From the NCBI RefSeq assembly GCF_051401765.1, contig NW_027480450.1:4154001-4218000 (forward strand): a stretch of 64,000 nucleotides of DNA. Reading direction: 5' to 3'. The DNA comes from Calliopsis andreniformis. Its lineage: Eukaryota > Arthropoda > Insecta > Hymenoptera > Andrenidae. Shown here piece by piece: positions 12,986 through 27,540 of this stretch. Numbering within the stretch: the first letter of the stretch is position 1; each line of letters starts with the position of its first letter. The notes beneath the pieces are model-generated. The model searched no databases. It saw nothing but the letters and a program-made list of their open reading frames with translations, and was not told the DNA's origin. Both the position numbers and the translations under genes were made by a program.

Positions 12986-15900
12986 CAATCCTCAATCTTC
13001 AATCCTCAATACTCAATCATCAATCCTCAATGCTCAATCATCTGCCTTGAATACTCAATCTTCAATACTCAATCCTCAATCCTCAATCCTGAATACTCCA
13101 TCCTCAATCCTCAACCCTCAGTCCTCAATACCCAATCCTCAATCTTCAATCCTCAATCCTCAATCCTCAATTCTCAATCGTCTATCCCCAGTCCTCAGTC
13201 CTCAAACCTCAATCCTCAACCCTCAGCCCTCAACCTCAATCCTCAATCCTCAATCCACAATCCTCAATCTTCAATCCTCAATACTCAATCTTCAATCGTC
13301 AATCCTCAGTCCTCAATCCTCAATCTTCAATCCTCAGTCCCCAATCCTCAATCTTCAATCGTCAATCCTCAATCCTCAATCCTCAATCCTCAATCCTCAA
13401 TCCTCAATTCAAAAACCTCAATCCTCAACCCTCAATCTTCAATCCTCAATACTCAATCTTCAATCCTCAATCCTCAACCTTCAGCCCTCATCCTCCATCC
13501 TCAATCCTCAGTCCCCAATCCTCAATCTTCCATCCTCAAAACTCAATCTTCAATCCTCAATCCTCAATCCTCAATCCTCAATCCTCAATCCTCAATCATC
13601 AATCCTCAATCTTCAATCTTCAATCCTCAATCCTCAATCCTCAATCTGCAATCCTCAATACTCAATCTTCAATCCTCAATACTCAATCCTCAATCCTCCA
13701 CCCTCAATCGTCAATCCTCAATCTTCAATCCTCAGTACTCAATCTTCTATCCTCAATCCTCAATCCCCAATCCTCAAACCTCAATCTTCAATCCTCAATA
13801 CTCAATCATCAATCCTCAACCCTCAATCCTCAATCCTCAATCCTCAATCCTCAATCTTGAGTCCTCAATACTCAATCTTCAATCCTCAATCCTCAATCCT
13901 CAATCCTCAATCCTCAATCCTCAATCCTCAATCCTCAATCTTCAATCCTCAATACTCACTCTTCGATCTACAGCCCTCAGTCTTCAACAATCAGTTGTCA
14001 ATACTCAATCCTCAATAGAATATACTCAATTCACAGTTTTCAATACTCAATACTCAATCTGCAATCTTCAAATCTCTATCCGCAAACATGAATTCTCATC
14101 ACTCAGCCCTCAACACTCAGCCCTCAATGTTCAATCCTCAATCCTCAACTCTCAATCTTCAATCCTCAATAGTGAATCTTCAATCCTCAGTCCCAAATCC
14201 TCAATCTTCAATCCTCAATCCTCAATCCTCAATACTCGTGCCTCAAACCTCAGTCCTCAGCCCTCAGTCCTCGTCCTCAATTCTCAATTCTCAATTCTCA
14301 ATCCTCAAACCTTAATCTTCAATCCTCAATAATGAATCTCCAATCCTAGATCCTCAATCCCCAATACTCAATCCTTATTCCTCAATCTGCAACACTCAAT
14401 CCCCAGTCCTCAATCTTCAATCCTGAATGTCCAATCCAAAATCCTCAATCCTCAGTCCTGAATCCCCAATCCTCAATAGAATATCCTCAATTCACAGTTT
14501 TCAATGCTCAATACTCAATCTGCAATCTTCAAATCTCTATCCACAAACATCAATTCTCATCACTCAATCCTCAACCCTCAGTCCTCATCCTCAACTCTCA
14601 ATTTTCAATTCTCAATCCTCAATCCTCAATCCTCAATATTCAATACTCAATAATCAATCTCCAATCCTAGATCCTCAATGCCCAATCCTCAATGCTTAAT
14701 CCTCAATCTTCAATCCTCAATCCTCAATCTTCAATCCTCAATACTCAATCATCAATCCTCAATCCTCAATCCTCAATCCTCAATCCTCAATCCACAGTCA
14801 TGAATACACAATCTTCAATCCTCAATGCTCAATCCTCAATCCTCAATCCTCAGTCCTAAATCCTCAATCCACAATCCTCAAACCTCAATCCTCAACAGTG
14901 AGTCCTCGTCCTCAATCCTCAAACCTCAATCCTCAATCATCAATACACAATCTTCAATCCTCAATCTTCAATCCTCAGTACTCAACCTTCAATCCTCAAT
15001 CCTCAATCCTCAATCCTCAACCCTCAATCCTCAATCCTCAATCCTCAATCCTCAATCCTCAATCCTCAATCCTCAATCTTCAATCCTCAATACTGAATCT
15101 TTAATCCTCAATCCTCAATCCTCAATCCTCAATCCTCAATGCTCAATCCTCAATCCTCAATCACCAATCCCCAATCTTCCATTCTCAACACTCAATCTAC
15201 AATCCTCAATCCTCAATCCTCAGTCCTAAATCCTGAAACCTCAATCCTCAACGGTCAGCCCTCGTCCTCAATCCACAACACTCAATCATCAATCCTAAAT
15301 CTTCAATCAGCAATATTTAACCTTCAATCCTCAATCCTCATTCCTCAATCCTCAATCCTCAATCTTCAATGTTCAATCCTCAATACCCAATCCTCAATCT
15401 TCAATCCTCAATCCTCAATCCTCAATTCTCAATCCTCAACCCTCAGTCCTCAGTCCACAAACCTCAATCCTCAACCCTCAGCCCTCATACTCAATCGTCA
15501 ATCCTCAATCCTCAATCCTCAATCTTCAATCCTCAATAATCAATCTACAATCCTGAATCCGCAGTCCTCAATCTTCAATCCTCAATGCTCAATCCTCAAT
15601 CCTATATCCTCAGTCCTCAATCCTCAGCCCTCAGCCTTCATCCTCAATCCTCAATCCTCAATCCCCAATACTCAAACTTCAATCCTCAATACTCAATCTT
15701 CAACCCTCAACACTCAGTCCCCAATCCTCAATCTTCAATCCTCAATCCTCAATCCTCAATCCTCAATCCTCAATCTTCAATCCTCAATACTCAATCTTCA
15801 ATCCCCAATCCTCAATTCTCAATCCTCAATCCTCAACCCTCAATCGTCAATCTTCAATCCTGAAAACTCAATCTTCAATCCTCGATCCTCAATCCTCAAT

Positions 15901-17681
15901 TCTCAGCCCTCATTCTTCAATCCTCAATACCCAATCCTCAATCTTCAATCCTCAATACTCTACTCTCAATCCTCAATCATCAGTCATCAGTGCTCAATCC
16001 TCAATCTTCAATCCTCAATCCTCAATCCTCAATCTTCAATACTCAATACTCAATCTTCAATCCTCAATCCTCAATCCTCAATCCTCAACCCTCAATCCTC
16101 AATCCTCAATCCTCAATCCTCAATACTCAATCCTCAATCCTCAATCCCCAATCCTCAATCTTCAATCCTCAATACTCAATCTTCAATCCTCAATCCTCAA
16201 TCCTCAATCCTCCACCCTCAATCCTCAATTCTCAACCATCAATCCTCAATCTTGAATACTAAATCCTCAATCCTCAATTCTCAATCCTCAATACTCAACC
16301 ATCAATCCTCAATTCTCAATACTCAGTAGAAAATCCCGAATTCGCAGGATTCTGTACTCAAACCTCAATCCTCAACCCTTAGCCCTCATCCTCCATCCTC
16401 GATCCTCAATCCTCAATCCTCAATCTTCAATCCTCAATACTCAATCTTCAATCTTCAATCCTCAATCCTCAATCCTCAATCCTCAATCCTCAATCCTCAG
16501 TCATCAATCCTCAATATTCAATACTCAATCGTCAATTCGCAGTCCTGAATCCACAAATCTCAATCCTCGTTCCTCAAACCTCAATCCTCAACCCTCAGTC
16601 CTCATCCTCAGTTCTCAATTCTCAATCCTCAATCATCAATCCTGAATCTTGAATCCTCAATAACCAATCTCCAATCCCAGATCCTCTGTCCCCAATCCTC
16701 AATCCTTAATCCTCAACTTTCAACCCTCAATCCCCAGCTCTCTATCTTCAATTCTCAGTGGTCAATCCAAAATCCTCAATCCTCAGTCCTCAATCCTCAA
16801 TCCTCAATCCTCAAACCTCAATACTCAACCGTCAGTCCACGTCCTCAATCCTCGACCCTCAATACTCAATCATCAATACTCAATCTTCAATCCTCAGTCC
16901 TCAATCCTCAATCTTCAACCCTCAATAATAAATCTACAATCCTCAAGCCTCAGTCCTCAAACCTCAATTCTGAATCCTCTATCCTGAATCCTCAATCTTC
17001 AGCCCTCAGTCCTCAACAATCAGTTGTCAATCCTCAACCCTCAATAGAATATCCTCAATTCACAGTTTTCAATGCTCAATACTCAATCTGCAATCTTCAA
17101 ATCTCTATCCACAAACTTCAATTCTCATCACTCAATCCTCAACCCTCAGTCCTCATCCTCAACTCTGAATTCTCAATTCTCAATCCTCAACCGTCAATCC
17201 TCAATCCTCAATCCTGAACCCTCAATCCTCAGTCCTCAAACCTCAAACACGAACCTCAATACTGAATCCTCAGTCTTCAGCCCTCAGACCTGAACAATCA
17301 TTTGTCAATCCTCAATCCTCAATCCTCAATAGAATATCCACAATTCACAGTTTTCAATACTCAATCCCGTATCTTCAATCCTCAAATCTCAATCCACAAA
17401 CATCAATCCTCATCAATCAACCCTCAACGCTCAGTCCTCAATCTTCGATCCTCAATCCTCAATCCTCAATCTTCAATCCTCAATACTCAATCTACAATCC
17501 TCAATCCTCAATTCTCAATCCTCAATCCTCAATTCTCAATCGTCAATCCTCAAGCCGCAATCCTCAATCTTCAATCCTCTATCCTCAATCGTCAATCCTC
17601 AATCCTCAATCGTCAGTCTTCAATCCTCAATACTCAATCTTCAATCCTCAATCCTCAATCCTCAATACTCAATCCTCTGTC
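12461..17681. repeat. 5,221-bp HOR, full copy 1
   Basis: Reference copy, measured between CATGAACAC markers at 12461 and 17682. It has a left part (12461 to about 15042) and a right part (about 15043 to 17681). Anchors: A at 13968, 14478 (partial) and 16997; A' at 17275; GAATTCGCAGG type at 16328. 5,221 equals 733 x 7 plus 15 x 6, and I count 15 hexamer slips across it (one before 12914, six from 12914 to 15042, eight after). The phase chosen for the unit is arbitrary. Confidence 0.88.
13968..14123. repeat. A-type anchor, variant with AATATACTC
   Basis: A anchor in which AGAATAT is followed by ACTCAAT instead of CCTCAAT, and CTACAGC replaces CTTCAGC at the start. The same variant recurs at 25240 and 28473, linking those three blocks by descent (offsets 11,272 and 14,505). 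Downstream, CAATGTTCAAT and AATAGTGAATC are shared with 9648-9760 and 44054-44160. Confidence 0.85.
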
Positions 17682-20640
17682 ATGAACACTCAATCTTCAA
17701 TACTCAATCCTCAATCCTATATCCTCAATTCTCAATCGTCAGTCCTCAATCCTCAATACTCAATCTTCAATCCTCAATACTCAATCCTCAATCCTCAATC
17801 CTCAGTCATGAATACTCAATCTTCAATCCTCAATGCTCAATCCTCAGTCATGAATACTCAACCTTCAATCCTCAATGCTCAATCCTCAATCCTCAATCCT
17901 TAGTCCTAAATCATCAATCCAAAATCCTCAAACCTCAATCCTCAACCGTGAGTCCTCGTCCTCAGTCCTCAACCCTCAATCCTCAATCATCAATACACAA
18001 TCTTCAATCCTCAATCTTCAATCCTCAATACTCAATCTTCAATCCTCAATCCTCAATTCTTAATCCTTAATACTCAATCCTCAATCGTCAATCCTCAACC
18101 TTCAATCCTCAATACTCAATCTTCAATCCACAATCCTCAATCCTCAATCCTCAATCCTCAATCCTCAATCTTCAATCCTCAATACTGAATCTTTAATCCT
18201 CAATCCTCAATCCTCAATCCTCAATCCTCAATGCTCAATCCTCAATCCTCAATCACCAATCCCCAATCTTCCATTCTCAACACTCAATCTACAATCCTCA
18301 ATCCTCAATCCTCAGTCCTAAATCCTGAAACCTCAATCCTCAACGGTCAGCCCTCGTCCTCAATCCACAACACTCAATCATCAATCCTAAATCTTCAATC
18401 AGCAATATTTAACCTTCAATCCTCAATCCTCATTCCTCAATCCTCAATCCTCAATCTTCAATGTTCAATCCTCAATACCCAATCCTCAATCTTCAATCCT
18501 CAATCCTCAATCCTCAATTCTCAATCCTCAACCCTCAGTCCTCAGTTCACAAACCTCAATCCTCAACCCTCAGCCCTCATACTCAATCCTCAATCCTCAA
18601 TCCTCAATCCTCAATCTTCAATCCTCAATAATCAATCTACAATCCTGAATCCGCAGTCCTCAATCTTCAATCCTCAATGCTCAATCCTCAATCCTATATC
18701 CTCAGTCCTCAATCCTCAGCCCTCAGCCTTCATCCTCAATCCTCAATCCTCAATCCCCAATACTCAAACTTCAATCCTCAATACTCAATCTTCAACCCTC
18801 AACACTCAGTCCCCAATCCTCAATCTTCAATCCTCAATCCTCAATCCTCAATCCTCAATCCTCAATCTTCAATCCTCAATACTCAATCTTCAATCCCCAA
18901 TCCTCAATTCTCAATCCTCAATCCTCAACCCTCAATCGTCAATCTTCAATCCTGAAAACTCAATCTTCAATCCTCGATCCTCAATCCTCAATCTTCAATA
19001 CTCAATACTCAATCTTCAATCCTCAATCCTCAATCCTCAATCCTCAACCCTCAATCCTCAATCCTCAATCCTCAATCCTCAATACTCAATCCTCAATCCT
19101 CAATCCCCAATCCTCAATCTTCAATCCTCAATACTCAATCTTCAATCCTCAATCCTCAATCCTCAATCCTCCACCCTCAATCCTCAATTCTCAACCATCA
19201 ATCCTCAATCTTGAATACTAAATCCTCAATCCTCAATTCTCAATCCTCAATACTCAACCATCAATCCTCAATTCTCAATACTCAGTAGAAAATCCCGAAT
19301 TCGCAGGATTCTGTACTCAAACCTCAATCCTCAACCCTTAGCCCTCATCCTCCATCCTCGATCCTCAATCCTCAATCCTCAATCTTCAATCCTCAATACT
19401 CAATCTTCAATCTTCAATCCTCAATCCTCAATCCTCAATCCTCAATCCTCAATCCTCAGTCATCAATCCTCAATATTCAATACTCAATCGTCAATTCGCA
19501 GTCCTGAATCCACAAATCTCAATCCTCGTTCCTCAAACCTCAATCCTCAACCCTCAGTCCTCATCCTCAGTTCTCAATTCTCAATCCTCAATCATCAATC
19601 CTGAATCTTGAATCCTCAATAACCAATCTCCAATCCCAGATCCTCTGTCCCCAATCCTCAATCCTTAATCCTCAACTTTCAACCCTCAATCCCCAGCTCT
19701 CTATCTTCAATTCTCAGTGGTCAATCCAAAATCCTCAATCCTCAGTCCTCAATCCTCAATCCTCAATCCTCAAACCTCAATACTCAACCGTCAGTCCACG
19801 TCCTCAATCCTCGACCCTCAATACTCAATCATCAATACTCAATCTTCAATCCTCAGTCCTCAATCCTCAATCTTCAACCCTCAATAATAAATCTACAATC
19901 CTCAAGCCTCAGTCCTCAAACCTCAATTCTGAATCCTCTATCCTGAATCCTCAATCTTCAGCCCTCAGTCCTCAACAATCAGTTGTCAATCCTCAACCCT
20001 CAATAGAATATCCTCAATTCACAGTTTTCAATGCTCAATACTCAATCTGCAATCTTCAAATCTCTATCCACAAACTTCAATTCTCATCACTCAATCCTCA
20101 ACCCTCAGTCCTCATCCTCAACTCTGAATTCTCAATTCTCAATCCTCAACCGTCAATCCTCAATCCTCAATCCTGAACCCTCAATCCTCAGTCCTCAAAC
20201 CTCAAACACGAACCTCAATACTGAATCCTCAGTCTTCAGCCCTCAGACCTGAACAATCATTTGTCAATCCTCAATCCTCAATCCTCAATAGAATATCCAC
20301 AATTCACAGTTTTCAATACTCAATCCCGTATCTTCAATCCTCAAATCTCAATCCACAAACATCAATCCTCATCAATCAACCCTCAACGCTCAGTCCTCAA
20401 TCTTCGATCCTCAATCCTCAATCCTCAATCTTCAATCCTCAATACTCAATCTACAATCCTCAATCCTCAATTCTCAATCCTCAATCCTCAATTCTCAATC
20501 GTCAATCCTCAAGCCGCAATCCTCAATCTTCAATCCTCTATCCTCAATGGTCAATCCTCAATCCTCAATCGTCAGTCTTCAATCCTCAATACTCAATCTT
20601 CAATCCTCAATCCTCAATCCTCAATACTCAATCCTCTGTC
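17682..20640. repeat. 5,221-bp HOR, copy 2 (two deletions, 2,959 bp)
   Basis: Relative to full copy 1 it lacks 2,129 bp (equivalent to 12914-15042; junction near 18135) and a further 133 bp (equivalent to 15901-16033; junction near 18989). 133 is 19 x 7. 2,129 is 305 x 7 minus 6, matching six hexamers counted in the missing segment. Anchors: GAATTCGCAGG type at 19287, A at 19956, A' at 20234. Confidence 0.9.
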
Positions 20641-23600
20641 ATGAACACTCAATCTTCAATACTCAATCCTCAATCCTATATCCTCAATTCTCAATCGTCA
20701 GTCCTCAATCCTCAATACTCAATCTTCAATCCTCAATACTCAATCCTCAATCCTCAATCCTCAGTCATGAATACTCAATCTTCAATCCTCAATGCTCAAT
20801 CCTCAGTCATGAATACTCAACCTTCAATCCTCAATGCTCAATCCTCAATCCTCAATCCTTAGTCCTAAATCATCAATCCAAAATCCTCAAACCTCAATCC
20901 TCAACCGTGAGTCCTCGTCCTCAGTCCTCAACCCTCAATCCTCAATCATCAATACACAATCTTCAATCCTCAATCTTCAATCCTCAATACTCAATCTTCA
21001 ATCCTCAATCCTCAATTCTTAATCCTTAATACTCAATCCTCAATCGTCAATCCTCAACCTTCAATCCTCAATACTCAATCTTCAATCCACAATCCTCAAT
21101 CCTCAATCCTCAATCCTCAATCCTCAATCTTCAATCCTCAATACTGAATCTTTAATCCTCAATCCTCAATCCTCAATCCTCAATCCTCAATGCTCAATCC
21201 TCAATCCTCAATCACCAATCCCCAATCTTCCATTCTCAACACTCAATCTACAATCCTCAATCCTCAATCCTCAGTCCTAAATCCTGAAACCTCAATCCTC
21301 AACGGTCAGCCCTCGTCCTCAATCCACAACACTCAATCATCAATCCTAAATCTTCAATCAGCAATATTTAACCTTCAATCCTCAATCCTCATTCCTCAAT
21401 CCTCAATCCTCAATCTTCAATGTTCAATCCTCAATACCCAATCCTCAATCTTCAATCCTCAATCCTCAATCCTCAATTCTCAATCCTCAACCCTCAGTCC
21501 TCAGTTCACAAACCTCAATCCTCAACCCTCAGCCCTCATACTCAATCCTCAATCCTCAATCCTCAATCCTCAATCTTCAATCCTCAATAATCAATCTACA
21601 ATCCTGAATCCGCAGTCCTCAATCTTCAATCCTCAATGCTCAATCCTCAATCCTATATCCTCAGTCCTCAATCCTCAGCCCTCAGCCTTCATCCTCAATC
21701 CTCAATCCTCAATCCCCAATACTCAAACTTCAATCCTCAATACTCAATCTTCAACCCTCAACACTCAGTCCCCAATCCTCAATCTTCAATCCTCAATCCT
21801 CAATCCTCAATCCTCAATCCTCAATCTTCAATCCTCAATACTCAATCTTCAATCCCCAATCCTCAATTCTCAATCCTCAATCCTCAACCCTCAATCGTCA
21901 ATCTTCAATCCTGAAAACTCAATCTTCAATCCTCGATCCTCAATCCTCAATTCTCAGCCCTCATTCTTCAATCCTCAATACCCAATCCTCAATCTTCAAT
22001 CCTCAATACTCTACTCTCAATCCTCAATCATCAGTCATCAGTGCTCAATCCTCAATCTTCAATCCTCAATCCTCAATCCTCAATCTTCAATACTCAATAC
22101 TCAATCTTCAATCCTCAATCCTCAATCCTCAATCCTCAACCCTCAATCCTCAATCCTCAATCCTCAATCCTCAATACTCAATCCTCAATCCTCAATCCCC
22201 AATCCTCAATCTTCAATCCTCAATACTCAATCTTCAATCCTCAATCCTCAATCCTCAATCCTCCACCCTCAATCCTCAATTCTCAACCATCAATCCTCAA
22301 TCTTGAATACTAAATCCTCAATCCTCAATTCTCAATCCTCAATACTCAACCATCAATCCTCAATTCTCAATACTCAGTAGAAAATCCCGAATTCGCAGGA
22401 TTCTGTACTCAAACCTCAATCCTCAACCCTTAGCCCTCATCCTCCATCCTCGATCCTCAATCCTCAATCCTCAATCTTCAATCCTCAATACTCAATCTTC
22501 AATCTTCAATCCTCAATCCTCAATCCTCAATCCTCAATCCTCAATCCTCAGTCATCAATCCTCAATATTCAATACTCAATCGTCAATTCGCAGTCCTGAA
22601 TCCACAAATCTCAATCCTCGTTCCTCAAACCTCAATCCTCAAACCTCAGTCCTCATCCTCAGTTCTCAATTCTCAATCCTCAATCATCAATCCTGAATCT
22701 TGAATCCTCAATAACCAATCTCCAATCCCAGATCCTCTGTCCCCAATCCTCAATCCTTAATCCTCAACTTTCAACCCTCAATCCCCAGCTCTCTATCTTC
22801 AATTCTCAGTGGTCAATCCAAAATCCTCAATCCTCAGTCCTCAATCCTCAATCCTCAATCCTCAAACCTCAATACTCAACCGTCAGTCCACGTCCTCAAT
22901 CCTCGACCCTCAATACTCAATCATCAATACTCAATCTTCAATCCTCAGTCCTCAATCCTCAATCTTCAACCCTCAATAATAAATCTACAATCCTCAAGCC
23001 TCAGTCCTCAAACCTCAATTCTGAATCCTCTATCCTGAATCCTCAATCTTCAGCCCTCAGTCCTCAACAATCAGTTGTCAATCCTCAACCCTCAATAGAA
23101 TATCCTCAATTCACAGTTTTCAATGCTCAATACTCAATCTGCAATCTTCAAATCTCTATCCACAAACTTCAATTCTCATCACTCAATCCTCAACCCTCAG
23201 TCCTCATCCTCAACTCTGAATTCTCAATTCTCAATCCTCAACCGTCAATCCTCAATCCTCAATCCTGAACCCTCAATCCTCAGTCCTCAAACCTCAAACA
23301 CGAACCTCAATACTGAATCCTCAGTCTTCAGCCCTCAGACCTGAACAATCATTTGTCAATCCTCAATCCTCAATCCTCAATAGAATATCCACAATTCACA
23401 GTTTTCAATACTCAATCCCGTATCTTCAATCCTCAAATCTCAATCCACAAACATCAATCCTCATCAATCAACCCTCAACGCTCAGTCCTCAATCTTCGAT
23501 CCTCAATCCTCAATCCTCAATCTTCAATCCTCAATACTCAATCTACAATCCTCAATCCTCAATTCTCAATCCTCAATCCTCAATTCTCAATCGTCAATCC

Positions 23601-23732
23601 TCAAGCCGCAATCCTCAATCTTCAATCCTCTATCCTCAATCGTCAATCCTCAATCCTCAATCGTCAGTCTTCAATCCTCAATACTCAATCTTCAATCCTC
23701 AATCCTCAATCCTCAATACTCAATCCTCTGTC
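20641..23732. repeat. 5,221-bp HOR, copy 3 (2,129-bp deletion, 3,092 bp)
   Basis: Shares the 2,129-bp deletion junction with copy 2 (near 21094) but keeps the 133-bp segment. Its right part sits at a constant offset of 6,051 bp from copy 1. Anchors: GAATTCGCAGG type at 22379, A at 23048, A' at 23326. Private substitutions are few, for example CTCAAACCTCAGTC near 22640 where copy 1 has CTCAACCCTCAGTC. Confidence 0.9.
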
Positions 23733-26700
23733 ATGAACACTCAATCTTCAATACTCAATCCTCAATCCTATATCCTCAATTCTCAATCGTCAGTCCTCAA
23801 TCCTCAATACTCAATCTTCAATCCTCAATACTCAATCCTCAATCCTCAATCCTCAGTCATGAATACTCAATCTTCAATCCTCAATGCTCAATCCTCAGTC
23901 ATGAATACTCAACCTTCAATCCTCAATGCTCAATCCTCAATCCTCAATCCTTAGTCCTAAATCATCAATCCAAAATCCTCAAACCTCAATCCTCAACCGT
24001 GAGTCCTCGTCCTCAGTCCTCAACCCTCAATCCTCAATCATCAATACACAATCTTCAATCCTCAATCTTCAATCCTCAATACTCAATCTTCAATCCTCAA
24101 TCCTCAATTCTTAATCCTTAATACTCAATCCTCAATCGTCAATCCTCAACCTTCAATCCTCAATACTCAATCTTCAATCCACAATACTCAATCTTCAATC
24201 CTCAATCCTCAACCCTCAGCCCTCATCCTCCATCCTCAATCCTCAATCCTCAATCCTCAATCCTCAATCTTCAATCCTCAATACTCAATCATCAATCCTC
24301 AATGCTCAATCATCTGCCTTGAATACTCAATCTTCAATACTCAATCCTCAATCCTCAATCCTGAATACTCCATCCTCAATCCTCAACCCTCAATCCTCAA
24401 TACCCAATCCTCAATCTTCAATCCTCAATCCTCAATCCTCAATTCTCAATCGTCTATCCCCAGTCCTCAGTCCTCAAACCTCAATCCTCAACCCTCAGCC
24501 CTCAACCTCAATCCTCAATCCTCAATCCACAATCCTCAATCTTCAATCCTCAATACTCAATCTTCAATCGTCAATCCTCAGTCCTCAATCCTCAATCTTC
24601 AATCCTCAGTCCCCAATCCTCAATCTTCAATCGTCAATCCTCAATCCTCAATCCTCAATCCTCAATCCTCAATCCTCAATTCAAAAACCTCAATCCTCAA
24701 CCCTCAATCTTCAATCCTCAATACTCAATCTTCAATCCTCAATCCTCAACCTTCAGCCCTCATCCTCCATCCTCAATCCTCAGTCCCCAATCCTCAATCT
24801 TCCATCCTCAAAACTCAATCTTCAATCCTCAATCCTCAATCCTCAATCCTCAATCCTCAATCCTCAATCATCAATCCTCAATCTTCAATCTTCAATCCTC
24901 AATCCTCAATCCTCAATCTGCAATCCTCAATACTCAATCTTCAATCCTCAATACTCAATCCTCAATCCTCCACCCTCAATCGTCAATCCTCAATCTTCAA
25001 TCCTCAGTACTCAATCTTCTATCCTCAATCCTCAATCCCCAATCCTCAAACCTCAATCTTCAATCATCAATACTCAATCATCAATCCTCAACCCTCAATC
25101 CTCAATCCTCAATCCTCAATCCTCAATCTTGAGTCCTCAATACTCAATCTTCAATCCTCAATCCTCAATCCTCAATCCTCAATCCTCAATCCTCAATCCT
25201 CAATCCTCAATCTTCAATCCTCAATACTCACTCTTCAATCTACAGCCCTCAGTCTTCAACAATCAGTTGTCAATACTCAATCCTCAATAGAATATACTCA
25301 ATTCACAGTTTTCAATACTCAATACTCAATCTGCAATCTTCAAATCTCTATCCGCAAACATGAATTCTCATCACTCAGCCCTCAACACTCAGCCCTCAAT
25401 GTTCAATCCTCAATCCTCAACTCTCAATCTTCAATCCTCAATAGTGAATCTTCAATCCTCAGTCCCAAATCCTCAATCTTCAATCCTCAATCCTCAATCC
25501 TCAATACTCGTGCCTCAAACCTCAGTCCTCAGCCCTCAGTCCTCGTCCTCAATTCTCAATTCTCAATTCTCAATCCTCAAACCTTAATCTTCAATCCTCA
25601 ATAATGAATCTCCAATCCTAGATCCTCAATCCCCAATACTCAATCCTTATTCCTCAATCTGCAACACTCAATCCCCAGTCCTCAATCTTCAATCCTGAAT
25701 GTCCAATCCAAAATCCTCAATCCTCAGTCCTGAATCCCCAATCCTCAATAGAATATCCTCAATTCACAGTTTTCAATGCTCAATACTCAATCTGCAATCT
25801 TCAAATCTCTATCCACAAACATCAATTCTCATCACTCAATCCTCAACCCTCAGTCCTCATCCTCAACTCTCAATTTTCAATTCTCAATCCTCAATCCTCA
25901 ATCCTCAATATTCAATACTCAATAATCAATCTCCAATCCTAGATCCTCAATGCCCAATCCTCAATGCTTAATCCTCAATCTTCAATCCTCAATCCTCAAT
26001 CTTCAATCCTCAATACTCAATCATCAATCCTCAATCCTCAATCCTCAATCCTCAATCCTCAATCCACAGTCATGAATACACAATCTTCAATCCTCAATGC
26101 TCAATCCTCAATCCTCAATCCTCAGTCCTAAATCCTCAATCCACAATCCTCAAACCTCAATCCTCAACAGTGAGTCCTCGTCCTCAATCCTCAAACCTCA
26201 ATCCTCAATCATCAATACACAATCTTCAATCCTCAATCTTCAATCCCCAATACTCAACCTTCAATCCTCAATCCTCAATCCTCAATCCTCAACCCTCAAT
26301 CCTCAATCCTCAATCCTCAATCCTCAATCCTCAATCCTCAATCCTCAATCTTCAATCCTCAATACTGAATCTTTAATCCTCAATCCTCAATCCTCAATCC
26401 TCAATCCTCAATGCTCAATCCTCAATCCTCAATCACCAATCCCCAATCTTCCATTCTCAACACTCAATCTACAATCCTCAATCCTCAATCCTCAGTCCTA
26501 AATCCTGAAACCTCAATCCTCAACGGTCAGCCCTCGTCCTCAATCCACAACACTCAATCATCAATCCTAAATCTTCAATCAGCAATATTTAACCTTCAAT
26601 CCTCAATCCTCATTCCTCAATCCTCAATCCTCAATCTTCAATGTTCAATCCTCAATACCCAATCCTCAATCTTCAATCCTCAATCCTCAATCCTCAATTC

Positions 26701-27540
26701 TCAATCCTCAACCCTCAGTCCTCAGTCCACAAACCTCAATCCTCAACCCTCAGCCCTCATACTCAATCCTCAATCCTCAATCCTCAATCCTCAATCTTCA
26801 ATCCTCAATAATCAATCTACAATCCTGAATCCGCAGTCCTCAATCTTCAATCCTCAATGCTCAATCCTCAATCCTATATCCTCAGTCCTCAATCCTCAGC
26901 CCTCAGCCTTCATCCTCAATCCTCAATCCTCAATCCCCAATACTCAAACTTCAATCCTCAATACTCAATCTTCAACCCTCAACACTCAGTCCCCAATCCT
27001 CAATCTTCAATCCTCAATCCTCAATCCTCAATCCTCAATCCTCAATCTTCAATCCTCAATACTCAATCTTCAATCCCCAATCCTCAATTCTCAATCCTCA
27101 ATCCTCAACCCTCAATCGTCAATCTTCAATCCTCAATCCTCAATCTTCAATCCTCAATACTCAATCTTCAATCCCCAATCCTCAATTCTCAATCCTCAAT
27201 CCTCAACCCTCAATCGTCAATCTTCAATCCTGAAAACTCAATCTTCAATCCTCGATCCTCAATCCTCAATTCTCAGCCCTCATTCTTCAATCCTCAATAC
27301 CCAATCCTCAATCTTCAATCCTCAATACTCTACTCTCAATCCTCAATCATCAGTCATCAGTGCTCAATCCTCAATCTTCAATACTCAATCCTCAATCCTC
27401 AATCTTCAATACTCAATACTCAATCTTCAATCCTCAATCCTCAATCCTCAATCCTCAACCCTCAATCCTCAATCCTCAATCCTCAATCCTCAATACTCAA
27501 TCCTCAATCCTCAATCCCCAATCCTCAATCTTCAATCCTC
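23733..27540. repeat. 5,221-bp HOR, copy 4 (full left part, cut right part)
   Basis: Restores the left part missing from copies 2 and 3: 24319-26410 matches copy 1 at a constant offset of 11,272 bp. A 98-bp internal duplication near 27133 shifts the offset to 11,370. Homology to copy 1 at that offset ends near 27540; the following TTCTCAATCGTCAATCC resembles copy 1 near 17535, implying a deletion of about 1.4 kb there. Anchors: A at 25240 and 25750. Confidence 0.88.
27035..27230. repeat. 98-bp tandem duplication inside HOR copy 4
   Basis: Two 98-bp units (14 x 7). The CCCCAATCC marker is at 27075 and 27173, and the CAATCGTCAATCTTCAATCC marker ends near 27132 and 27230. The other three HOR copies have a single unit here, so this is a private, recent expansion. 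Confidence 0.88.

Noticed and set aside
15139..16329. 396-codon frame repeated at 21190-22380 and, extended, at 26411-27808, suggesting a conserved gene family
   Set aside because: Conservation is explained by the 5,221-bp HOR; overlapping frames (15585-15863, 15990-16262) are equally conserved, so there is no frame preference.
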